From: Chloroflexota bacterium
Lineage (GTDB): Bacteria; Chloroflexota; Anaerolineae; Fen-1058
NCBI GenBank assembly: GCA_016219235.1
Contig: JACRBO010000439.1
Span: forward strand, 1-8,632
DNA length: 8,632 nt
Direction of reading: 5' to 3'
A program made the translations under genes and the position numbers. This document shows positions 1 through 6,963 of the stretch, piece by piece. Each line of letters starts with the position of its first letter. The first letter of the stretch is position 1. The notes under the pieces are model-generated. The model did not search any database. It was not told the DNA's origin and saw only the letters and a list, made by a program, of their open reading frames with translations.

Positions 1-437
1 AAGGCGGCCAGCAGACCGGGCTGCGGGAAGTCGATAATGTCGGGCGCGTTGCCCGCATCCATCGCGGCCTTGATCGAGGCTTCGAATTCCTTCGAGCCTT
101 GATACTGAATGTCGATGCCGGTCTTGTCTTCAAAGTCCTTGACCGTCGCATCGAACTTCTGGGCGTCGGCATCCACGAACGGGCCGGTCGCCGTGACCTT
201 CGTCCCCTTGAACTCTCCCGCCAACGCCCGATCCAGCGCGCTGCCGGTTCCGGCGGGCTGCGCCGGTTGGGCAGGTTGAGCCGGTTGGGCAGGCTGGGCG
301 GGTTGAGCAGGCTGCGCCGCTTGCGTCGGAGCCGGGGCCGCAGTCGGAGCGGTCGTCGGGCCGCACGCCGAGAGGGCGAACGACACCATCAACATCAGAG
401 ACAGGGCGAACCATAACTTACTCTTCTTCGTAGACAT
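1..437 (-). CDS. Sugar ABC transporter substrate-binding lipoprotein, N-terminal part (cut by window edge)
   Basis: This is the extracellular sugar-binding component of a CUT1-type ABC importer. Only about the first 145 codons are present and the gene continues beyond position 1. The start ATG (435-437) follows a strong AGGAGG with a 7-nt spacer. The protein begins with a Lys-rich n-region (K4, K5, K7), a hydrophobic core (residues 8-22) and a lipobox L22-S23-A24-C25, so C25 should be lipidated and anchored to the membrane. A Thr/Ala/Pro-rich linker and seven QPA repeats (residues 42-62) lead into the binding domain. That domain contains a GSKEFEASIKAAMDAGNAPDI segment followed by a DFPQPGLL motif (near residues 136-143). 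From memory this resembles alpha-glucoside-binding proteins of the AglE type, so an alpha-glucoside ligand is an inference. The gene lies 121 nt downstream of LacI regulator 1. No clear promoter of its own was found, so it may be read from the regulator 1 promoter. Confidence 0.9.
   Translation of the reverse strand, partial: MSTKKSKLWFALSLMLMVSFALSACGPTTAPTAAPAPTQAAQPAQPAQPAQPAQPAQPAQPAGTGSALDRALAGEFKGTKVTATGPFVDADAQKFDATVKDFEDKTGIDIQYQGSKEFEASIKAAMDAGNAPDIIDFPQPGLLAA
252..314 (-). repeat. Seven tandem 9-nt units encoding (QPA)7
   Basis: Seven in-frame copies of a degenerate 9-nt unit (CAR CCN GCN) encode Gln-Pro-Ala seven times, at residues 42-62 of the sugar-binding lipoprotein. The repeat lies between the lipidated cysteine and the folded domain, so it should act as a flexible, extended tether. 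Synonymous changes between units indicate the array is not newly expanded. Confidence 0.9.
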
Positions 438-444
438 GCGTTTT

Positions 445-450
445 CCTCCT
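445..450 (-). promoter_or_regulatory. Ribosome binding site of the sugar-binding lipoprotein gene
   Basis: A full AGGAGG Shine-Dalgarno sequence sits 7 nt before the ATG at 435-437. It fixes the start of the binding-protein gene, and the lipoprotein signal begins exactly there. It is much stronger than the sites in front of the neighbouring genes, which suits a protein made in excess over its permeases. Confidence 0.85.
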
Positions 451-538
451 GGGAAAATGGTTAGAACGAGAGTCAAGTTTCAGGCGGGATGGCAACGGTC
501 GAATGGTTATGAGTCGCGGGTTTGAACCTCCTTGTTGT

Positions 539-550
539 GGAATCGGGTTA
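539..550. promoter_or_regulatory. Candidate third LacI-regulator-1 site in the binding-protein leader
   Basis: The 121-nt gap between regulator 1 and the binding-protein gene (438-558) holds AATCGGGTTA at 541-550. This matches all nine fixed core positions of the TAAATCGnGTTA motif found twice at 1590-1614, in the opposite orientation. The two outer bases of the 12-mer do not match (GG instead of TA), and the site is less palindromic than the other two. If real, it would bring the binding-protein operon under regulator 1. The rest of the gap holds an unassigned AAGGAGGT (526-533), a block resembling the lacI promoters (469-483) and the AGGAGG ribosome site. I see no good -35/-10 pair. Confidence 0.35.
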
Positions 551-558
551 TTTGAACG

Positions 559-1587
559 TCAGCTCGACTGAGCGCCGCATGATTTGCGCACGATGAGCTC
601 GGTATCCAGCAAGACGGTCGGCTGGCGAATGAGTTCTTTGTTGATCAAACGAATCAACATATCGGCTGCGCCCCAGCCCAACCCGAAGGCTGGCAGCCGC
701 ATGGTCGTCAACGGCGGGTCGATAAATGCGGACAATGAAGCATCGTCAAAGCCAACCAGCGCCATGTCGCGCGGGACATTCAAACCGGCCTCGCGGATGG
801 CCTTCAATGCGCCCAACGCCACCGTATCGGAGGCCACGAAAACCGCCGAGGGCCGATCGGGTGCGCGCAAAATCTCGATCATGGCCGCTTCGCCGCTGGC
901 CGGTGAGAAATCGCCATACCCGATCAGAGTCTCATCGCACGGCAGATTGGCCGCCTCCAACGCCTGTCGATAGCCGCTTAAGCGCTGAGCGCTGGCGGTG
1001 TAGGCGGGCTGCGCGTTCGAGATAAAAGCGATGCGCTTATGCCCCAACCCGATGAGATGCTGCGTGACTCGCGCGGCCCCGCTGACGTTGTCGACATCCA
1101 CGAAGGGCAGGTCGGTGCCGGGCAATTGACCCATCAAGACTACCGGGCTGTCTTCGGCGTGCACGCGTAAGACTTCTTCATCGTCGAAGCGCGGGCCAGA
1201 TAGGGCGATGCCGTCCACGTGCCGTTCGCGGATCAGGTTCAAGTAGCCGCTCTTGTCGTCGGGCGGCGTTGGTTCGATCAAGACGTGAAAACCTTGAGCC
1301 GCGGCGGCTTTGCTCAAGCCGTGCAACACCTGTGGCAGAAAGCGATCCGCAAACACCTGGTCGGGCGTCTGTCGCAGCACAAACCCGATGATGTTGGTCC
1401 GCCCTCTAACCATACGGCGGGCGGTGGCGTCGGGATGGTAATTGAGTTGCGCCGCCGCCTCGACGACGCGCTGGCGGGTCTCATCGCCGATGCGCATCCC
1501 GGCCACCCGGTTAAGAACAAACGAGACGGTAGTGCGCGAGACTCCGGCAAGGTTGGCTACATCCTGAGCGGTTGACCTCTTTGCCAT
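559..1587 (-). CDS. LacI-family transcriptional regulator 1
   Basis: This is a sugar-responsive DNA-binding repressor of 342 aa, the usual LacI/GalR length. The N-terminal helix-turn-helix covers residues about 6-26 (TAQDVANLAGVSRTTVSFVL). The hinge helix is A56-R57-R58-M59, where most family members have Leu at the position that inserts into the central CpG of the operator. The periplasmic-binding-protein-like effector domain follows (about residues 65-335), with the typical VFVASDTVALGALKAI and DMALVGFDD segments. The ATG at 1585-1587 gives the expected short lead-in to the helix-turn-helix. The ribosome site is weak (only GAG, 5 nt before the ATG). Tandem operator-like sites fill the leader, which suggests autoregulation. 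The binding-protein gene follows 121 nt downstream and is a likely target. The effector cannot be read from the sequence; an alpha-glucoside is a guess from the neighbouring binding protein. Confidence 0.93.
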   Translation of the reverse strand: MAKRSTAQDVANLAGVSRTTVSFVLNRVAGMRIGDETRQRVVEAAAQLNYHPDATARRMVRGRTNIIGFVLRQTPDQVFADRFLPQVLHGLSKAAAAQGFHVLIEPTPPDDKSGYLNLIRERHVDGIALSGPRFDDEEVLRVHAEDSPVVLMGQLPGTDLPFVDVDNVSGAARVTQHLIGLGHKRIAFISNAQPAYTASAQRLSGYRQALEAANLPCDETLIGYGDFSPASGEAAMIEILRAPDRPSAVFVASDTVALGALKAIREAGLNVPRDMALVGFDDASLSAFIDPPLTTMRLPAFGLGWGAADMLIRLINKELIRQPTVLLDTELIVRKSCGAQSS

Positions 1588-1589
1588 GA

Positions 1590-1614
1590 TAACTCGATTT
1601 ACTAACGCGATTTA
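1590..1614. promoter_or_regulatory. Tandem operator-like sites in the leader of LacI regulator 1
   Basis: On the minus strand two 12-bp elements, TAAATCGCGTTA (1603-1614) and TAAATCGAGTTA (1590-1601), are separated by one base (1602). They agree at 11 of 12 positions. Each is a partial palindrome around a central CpG, as is usual for LacI-family operators; the second has 5 of 6 symmetric pairs. They run from about -2 to +23 of the predicted transcript and end two bases before the ATG, so a bound repressor would block both initiation and early elongation. The obvious candidate protein is regulator 1 itself. Confidence 0.6.
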
Positions 1615-1618
1615 TCAG

Positions 1619-1648
1619 AGTATATGACAACTTTGCCTTCCGTGTCAA
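1619..1648 (-). promoter_or_regulatory. Sigma70-type promoter of LacI regulator 1
   Basis: On the minus strand a consensus -35 TTGACA (1643-1648) is followed by an 18-nt spacer and a -10 TATACT (1619-1624, one mismatch to TATAAT). The predicted +1 is near 1612, giving a leader of about 25 nt before the ATG. The -35 and the 14 bases upstream of it (1643-1662) match the regulator 2 promoter at 18 of 20 positions. Confidence 0.75.
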
Positions 1649-1681
1649 GAGCCAATTTTGAGTCGTTGGCCGACAATCGAC

Positions 1682-1697
1682 ATGGAAACGGTTCCAT
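1682..1697. promoter_or_regulatory. Second copy of the regulator 2 operator, upstream of the regulator 1 promoter
   Basis: ATGGAAACGGTTCCAT is a 16-bp palindrome with one mismatched pair. It differs at one base from the perfect palindrome at 2789-2804. Its centre is about 78 bp upstream of the predicted start of regulator 1 transcription and about 40 bp beyond the 3' end of the regulator 2 gene. It could let regulator 2 act on regulator 1 expression, or pair with the 2789 site by DNA looping around the regulator 2 gene. Confidence 0.65.
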
Positions 1698-1705
1698 ATC
1701 GGGTC

Positions 1706-1724
1706 AAAAAACCCCGATCGGTTT
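1706..1724 (-). terminator. Possible weak intrinsic terminator after LacI regulator 2
   Basis: On the minus strand, 10 nt after the regulator 2 stop codon, AAACC (1720-1724) can pair with GGTTT around a 6-nt loop and runs into a six-T tract (1706-1711). The stem is only 5 bp and shares T residues with the tract, so termination may be partial. Its position between two separately promoted genes fits a terminator. Confidence 0.35.
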
Positions 1725-1734
1725 ACGCAACCCT

Positions 1735-2754
1735 TTAGGCCGCAGTCAATCGGGCGGTTGTCGCGCGGATGGTCAACTGCGCGGGCATCACTTCGGTCAC
1801 AGGTTCGGCGTCGAGATTCTCCAAAACCGCTAACAGCAACTCCACACTGCGTTGGCCGGACTGATACAACTTCTGCGCCATGGTAGTCAGGCCCAGATAC
1901 TCGGCGATTTCGATGTCGTCATAGCCGATGACGGATAGATCGTCTGGCACCCGCAAGCCCGCATCGCGGGCCGCTTCCAGCACACCCATCGCCTGTGTGT
2001 CGCTGGCCGCGAAGATGGCTGTGGGTCGATCGGGCAGGGCCAACAACTGCGCCGCCAGACGATGCGCCTCGGCGCGGCCATGATCGCCTTGCCGGTGATA
2101 ATCGGGTCGAAAGGGAATGCCAGCAGCCTGCAGCGCCAGCTGATAGCCCGTGAGACGATCGCGGCTGCTGGTGAAGTTGAAGGGTTCATCCAACCGGTCG
2201 CTGATAAAGGCGATGCGGCGATGGCCCAACTCGATGAGATAGTGTGTCGCCTCACAGCCGCCCGTCACGTCGTCGGTGATGACCTGATTCAAGCGGGCCA
2301 GCGAAGCATGATGGGCGTCCACCAGCACAATCGGGACGTTCGCTTTCTTGAAGGGTTTCACATCGCCGTCGCGCGGTGTCAGGGAGACGATCAGCAGGCC
2401 GTCTACACGCTCACGACGGGGAATGTCACGGAAGTACAGGTCGCGCTGTTCGGGCGTCTCGACGTTGTACAGGATCAAATCGTAACCGCTTTCCAGCAGG
2501 GCGTGCTCGATGCCGCGCAGGCGTTCCCCTTCGGCCGGGCGGGTGAACCACGGGACGATGACGGCGATGGTCAAGGTTTTGCCCAGCGACAGGCGGCGGG
2601 CGGTGGGGTTAGGGACGTAGTTGAGATTCTTGATCACATCCAGGACGCGCTGCCGGGTGGCGTCGCTGACGGACGCGCTGTGATTGATGACCCGGGACAC
2701 TGTCCCAAGCCCGACTCCGGCCTGTTGAGCGACATCGCGGATGGTGGCTGGCAT
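1735..2754 (-). CDS. LacI-family transcriptional regulator 2
   Basis: This is a second LacI/GalR-type repressor, 339 aa from the chosen start. An in-frame ATG exists at 2814, but it lies upstream of the predicted transcription start (about 2796) and adds 20 residues of non-family sequence. The ATG at 2752-2754 gives MPATIRDVAQQAGVGLGTVS, with the helix-turn-helix at residues 4-24, and has an AGGAA sequence about 10 nt upstream. The hinge helix T51-A52-R53-R54-L55 is canonical. The effector-binding domain (about 60-335) includes HYLIELGHRRIAFISD, FAASDTQAMGVLEAA and DLSVIGYDD. The gene lies directly after the phosphorylase operon but has its own promoter with a palindrome on the start site, so it probably represses itself. 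By position it is also the best candidate to control the upstream GH65/GH130 operon, whose promoter is outside the window. Confidence 0.93.
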   Translation of the reverse strand: MPATIRDVAQQAGVGLGTVSRVINHSASVSDATRQRVLDVIKNLNYVPNPTARRLSLGKTLTIAVIVPWFTRPAEGERLRGIEHALLESGYDLILYNVETPEQRDLYFRDIPRRERVDGLLIVSLTPRDGDVKPFKKANVPIVLVDAHHASLARLNQVITDDVTGGCEATHYLIELGHRRIAFISDRLDEPFNFTSSRDRLTGYQLALQAAGIPFRPDYHRQGDHGRAEAHRLAAQLLALPDRPTAIFAASDTQAMGVLEAARDAGLRVPDDLSVIGYDDIEIAEYLGLTTMAQKLYQSGQRSVELLLAVLENLDAEPVTEVMPAQLTIRATTARLTAA

Positions 2755-2788
2755 CGTGCGGTGTTCCTGTGATGATGAGTCGTCTTGA

Positions 2789-2804
2789 ATGGAACCGGTT
2801 CCAT
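2789..2804. promoter_or_regulatory. Operator palindrome on the start site of LacI regulator 2
   Basis: ATGGAACCGGTTCCAT is a perfect 16-bp palindrome with a central CpG, typical of LacI-family operators. It overlaps the last two bases of the -10 and is centred on the predicted +1 (about 2796), an ideal position for autorepression by steric block. A one-mismatch copy lies at 1682-1697. Confidence 0.8.
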
Positions 2805-2832
2805 TATAAGTCATATTTCACCCGCCTGTCAA
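2803..2832 (-). promoter_or_regulatory. Consensus sigma70-type promoter of LacI regulator 2
   Basis: On the minus strand a perfect -35 TTGACA (2827-2832), an 18-nt spacer and a perfect -10 TATAAT (2803-2808) lie upstream of regulator 2. The predicted +1 near 2796 gives a leader of about 42 nt to the ATG at 2754. This argues that regulator 2 is transcribed separately from the upstream operon, although no terminator was found between them (2833-2910). Confidence 0.85.
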
Positions 2833-2910
2833 GAGTCAAATTTGAGGTGGCTTGTGCTGCGGCCCGACAAATCTTCAAACGCCGTCACGGGTAGTAATCG
2901 TGGGGTAAAT

Positions 2911-3587
2911 TCATCGGACTTCAAAAGCCGGGTTCACTGCGTGAGGTGGGGTTAGCGCGTCGATCAGATCGATCAAATGAACCTGTGCCAGGCCGGGCAA
3001 GACGACATCGGCGGCTCCCACCCGCCCGATCGGGCCGAGACCGATCGAGTGGAAACCACCGGCGCGAGCGGCTTCGATTCCGGCGGCGGCGTCTTCAACG
3101 ACGACGCATTCGGCGGGTGACAGGCCCAGTAGCGCGGCAGCGTGCAGAAACAGATCGGGCGCGGGCTTCTGGTTCTCGACGCTGTACCCATCCGCAATCG
3201 CGTCGAACAGCGATCGGATGCCAAGCCGCTCGATCACATCGCCGGCGTTCTTGCTGGCTGAGCCAAGCGCCGACTTCAATCCAGCGGCCCGAATCTCCTC
3301 AAGCAGTTCTTTCGCGCCGGGCAGCAGATCGCCGGGCGTGACCGCCTGGATGAACTCACAGTAATAATCGTTCTTGCGTTCCATCATTGCCTGAAGCTGA
3401 TCCTCAGGAAAAACGCGCCCGTTCAAAACCAGCAGCAACGACTCGCGCCGCGAGATGCCGCGCAGCTGCTCGTTATCCTCGCGTGTGAAGGGCAGGCTTT
3501 CTTCATCGGCCAGTCGCTTCCAGCCGCGATAATGGTATTCGGCGGTGTCGGTGATCACGCCGTCGAGATCGAAGATGAAACCGCGAA

Positions 3588-3591
<4 letters not shown>
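2911..3591 (-). CDS. pgmB: Beta-phosphoglucomutase (HAD superfamily)
   Basis: This enzyme interconverts beta-D-glucose 1-phosphate and glucose 6-phosphate in the cytoplasm, linking inverting alpha-glucoside phosphorylases to glycolysis. It has 226 aa, the usual length. The HAD motif FDLDG carries the nucleophile D8 and the general acid/base D10. T16 and H20 follow in TDTAEYH, and the substrate-discriminating loop RGISRRES (R44-S51) matches beta-PGMs rather than generic HAD phosphatases. Motif II lies in GSASKN (S111), motif III is K142 in KPAPD, and the Mg-binding acidic pair is E166-D167 in VVEDAAAGIEAA. The ATG overlaps the TGA of the upstream ATPase gene by 4 nt (ATGA), with AAGG upstream, so the two are translationally coupled. 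It is the last gene of the operon. With GH65 in the same operon, the beta-glucose 1-phosphate role is well supported. Confidence 0.95.
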
Positions 3592-4688
<1,097 letters not shown>

Positions 4689-4695
4689 GGACTGA

Positions 4696-4700
4696 CTCCT
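4696..4700 (-). promoter_or_regulatory. Ribosome binding site of the ABC ATPase gene
   Basis: AGGAG lies 7 nt before the ATG at 4686-4688 and decides the ATPase start. It lies within the 45-nt gap after GH65 (4689-4733), where I see no promoter or terminator, so the gene is read as part of the operon. Confidence 0.7.
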
Positions 4701-4733
4701 CTCGGTTGGCTGATGTGGGGGCGGGCCTTGCCT

Positions 4734-6917
4734 CTACAGCGAAGGTTTCAAATCAACGTGAACGTGTTGACCACGCTGGAAGAACTTGAAGGCCAGGCGC
4801 GTCCAATGCCTGGGCAAACGCGGCTGTGTGGCCCAGCCCGTGGGCGTGATGCGCAAACCCCCAAAGCCGAAGACCACCGCTTGCCAGATGCCGCCGGCTG
4901 AAGCGGCATGGATACCGTCATCGGCATTGCCGCGCACATCGTACAGATCGGCATGCAACGCATGGATGAAGTGCTCGTAAGCGGCCTCGGGCTTACCGAC
5001 ATCGCACGCCATGATCGCCATGATTGACGGGCCAAGCGACGAGCCGTAAGTGTGATCGGTGCGCGGCGCGTAGTAGTCGTAGTTGACCCGCACCGCTTCG
5101 TCGCTGAAGTCCGATCGCAACAGATACTGCAGCATCAACACGTCGGGCTGCTTGATGCCCTGCAGCTGATTGCCGCCCTCGATCCCGAAGACCTCTTGCA
5201 ACGACTTCGTGCGCGGCTCCAACGCTGCCAGGGGCACATCCTTCAGCTTGAAGTAATGCTCAAACTGCTCGATCGGACCGGCTGACTGAACGGGCACATA
5301 CAGTTTCTCGATGACGTCGCGCCACTTCGCCAGGCGTTCCGCCGATAGATCCAGCTGTGCGATCAAGTCCTGCGCTCTGGCGGGCGCACACCCGGCAAGC
5401 CACGCCAAGACGTGGAGCGCCGTCTGCAAGTTCCACTGCGCCATGCGATTCGTGTAATAGTTGTTATCGACGTGCTCGTGATATTCGTCCGGGCCGATCA
5501 CATCGCGGTATTCGTAACGGCCGCCGTCCCGATCGGGCTGCCACTCGGCGCGCGCGGCCCAGAATTTGGCAGTGTCGAGGATCAACTCTGCGCCCTGATC
5601 GATGAACCACGCATCATCGCCCGTGGCCTGCCAGTATTGATGGGCCGCGTAAGCGATGTCGGCCGAAATGTGAATCTCGATGTCGCCCGGCCAGATGCGC
5701 ACCAGTTTCGTTTTGTCGGCGAAGTGCGGCACCCAGGTGGGTGTCACCTCATTGCCGGTCTCGGCGCTTTCCCACGCGAATTGCGCGCCTTCAAAGCCAT
5801 TGGCCTGAGCCTTGCGGCGGGCCGCAGGTAGCGTGCGCCAGCGATAGGTCAGCAGGTTCCGGGCGATATGCGGCGCGGTGTATGTGAACAACGGCAGCAT
5901 GAAGATTTCCGTGTCCCAGAACGCATGACCCCGATAGCCAAAACCCGAGAGCGTCTTGGCGCCGATGTTGACGCGATCATCATGGCGCGGCGCGGCGATC
6001 AACATCTGGAATAGATTGAATCGAACAGCCAACTGCGCTTCATCATCGCCCTCGATGATGACGTCGGTGCGATCCCATTCCTGTTGCCAGGCAACGGCAT
6101 TCGCGTTTAGGGCAGAAGACCAATCGGGGCCGGCGCACACTCGTTCGACGGCGTTCTCGATCAACTGCTCCGCCACTGTGTCGCGCGAGGTGAACAGCGC
6201 CACGCGCTTATCGACCATGACGGGCGTGCCGTACACGGCCGGGATCGTGAGGACGCGCGTCGGCGCATTGTCCACATCCCAATACGCGGTATCGGCATAT
6301 TCGCCCTGTGACAGTTCAAAGCGCATCGCGCTGGCCAGAGTGGTCTGGGACGCGCGCGTCCGATTCAGCAAATAAGTCGCGCCGTTGCGGTTGCCCTGTT
6401 TCAACCACTCGCAATGTGTCAGCCAGTAACCCGCGTGTTCATTTTCGCTGTGACCGTCGAGCGTGGCGCGAAACTCGAGTGTGCCATCAAATTCGGGGAT
6501 CACCTGGCAGCGCAGGAACAGCATATGCTCATCCGCCAACGAAGCAAAACGCTCAAAAACCAGCGTGGCGACGTGGCCGGCCGGTGAGCGCCAGCGAACG
6601 GTGCGCGTCAACACGCCTGTACGTAGATCCAAACGCTGCTCGAAGGTCTCGATGTCGCCGGTGGTGAGTGAGAACCGTTCGCCGTTGATGAGCACCGTCA
6701 GCGGCAGCCAGTCCGGCACGTTGACGAGTTCGGTAAACACAATCGGGGCGTAATCGAAGACGCCGTGGATGAAGGTCGCGCGCCGATCGGCCGGATACCC
6801 TTCTTCGAATGCGCCGCGCGTCGAGAGATAGCCGTTGCCGATCGTGAAGATGGTTTCGCGGTGATGCAATCGATCGGGATCGAAGTTTTTTTCGGAGACA
6901 GTCCACAGGTCAGACAT
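4734..6917 (-). CDS. Glycoside hydrolase family 65 alpha-glucoside phosphorylase
   Basis: GH65 phosphorylases cleave an alpha-linked glucose disaccharide (maltose, trehalose, kojibiose, nigerose or similar) with inversion, giving beta-glucose 1-phosphate. The protein has 727 aa, slightly below the common 750-800. The N-terminal beta-sandwich (about 1-265) opens with ETIFTIGNGYLSTRGAFEEG. The (alpha/alpha)6 barrel (about 295-660) contains FWDTEIFMLP (334-343), the catalytic segment DVIGPDEYHEHVDNNYYTN with general acid E478, and KQPD (589-592). A small C-terminal beta domain follows GFGGLRI (684-690). There is no signal peptide, so it is cytoplasmic. The phosphate-site loop reads PRTDHTYGSSLGPS (618-631) instead of the more usual TTHxSSLS, so the exact substrate is not assigned; a hydrolase is less likely because pgmB is in the operon. 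The start matches the family N-terminus but has almost no Shine-Dalgarno sequence; the 46-nt gap from GH130 holds no promoter. Confidence 0.93.
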   Translation of the reverse strand: MSDLWTVSEKNFDPDRLHHRETIFTIGNGYLSTRGAFEEGYPADRRATFIHGVFDYAPIVFTELVNVPDWLPLTVLINGERFSLTTGDIETFEQRLDLRTGVLTRTVRWRSPAGHVATLVFERFASLADEHMLFLRCQVIPEFDGTLEFRATLDGHSENEHAGYWLTHCEWLKQGNRNGATYLLNRTRASQTTLASAMRFELSQGEYADTAYWDVDNAPTRVLTIPAVYGTPVMVDKRVALFTSRDTVAEQLIENAVERVCAGPDWSSALNANAVAWQQEWDRTDVIIEGDDEAQLAVRFNLFQMLIAAPRHDDRVNIGAKTLSGFGYRGHAFWDTEIFMLPLFTYTAPHIARNLLTYRWRTLPAARRKAQANGFEGAQFAWESAETGNEVTPTWVPHFADKTKLVRIWPGDIEIHISADIAYAAHQYWQATGDDAWFIDQGAELILDTAKFWAARAEWQPDRDGGRYEYRDVIGPDEYHEHVDNNYYTNRMAQWNLQTALHVLAWLAGCAPARAQDLIAQLDLSAERLAKWRDVIEKLYVPVQSAGPIEQFEHYFKLKDVPLAALEPRTKSLQEVFGIEGGNQLQGIKQPDVLMLQYLLRSDFSDEAVRVNYDYYAPRTDHTYGSSLGPSIMAIMACDVGKPEAAYEHFIHALHADLYDVRGNADDGIHAASAGGIWQAVVFGFGGLRITPTGWATQPRLPRHWTRLAFKFFQRGQHVHVDLKPSL

Positions 6918-6963
6918 GCTGAGTCATCAATCCATGCAGTGATTTTGACAGCTGGCTCGCCGC

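Noticed and set aside
130..414. Minus-strand ORF of 94 codons inside the binding-protein gene
   Set aside because: It is out of frame with the lipoprotein, whose signal peptide, lipobox, linker and binding domain are all clear in the other frame and which simply runs off the window edge.
471..476. TTGACT as -35 of a promoter for the binding-protein gene
   Set aside because: No -10-like hexamer occurs 16-19 nt downstream on the minus strand; that position is already occupied by the bases next to the ribosome site.
521..530. GGTTTGAACC-like inverted repeat near the end of regulator 1
   Set aside because: The part readable here is short, with arms of four bases, has no second copy and no promoter nearby; it is likely to be chance.
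2062..2772. Plus-strand ORF of 236 codons antisense to LacI regulator 2
   Set aside because: The minus strand encodes a complete LacI protein here; the plus-strand product has no family pattern and would cross the regulator's start.
2755..2814. Upstream in-frame ATG at 2814 as start of LacI regulator 2
   Set aside because: It lies upstream of the predicted transcription start, inside the promoter spacer, and adds 20 residues before the usual LacI N-terminus.
2836..2845. Palindrome TCAAATTTGA as an operator
   Set aside because: It is broken in the otherwise similar block of regulator 1, so symmetry does not seem to be the conserved property; it is treated as part of the shared promoter block.
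2881..2905. Possible terminator between pgmB and LacI regulator 2
   Set aside because: Only a 4-bp CACG/CGTG stem can be formed and no T tract follows on the minus strand.
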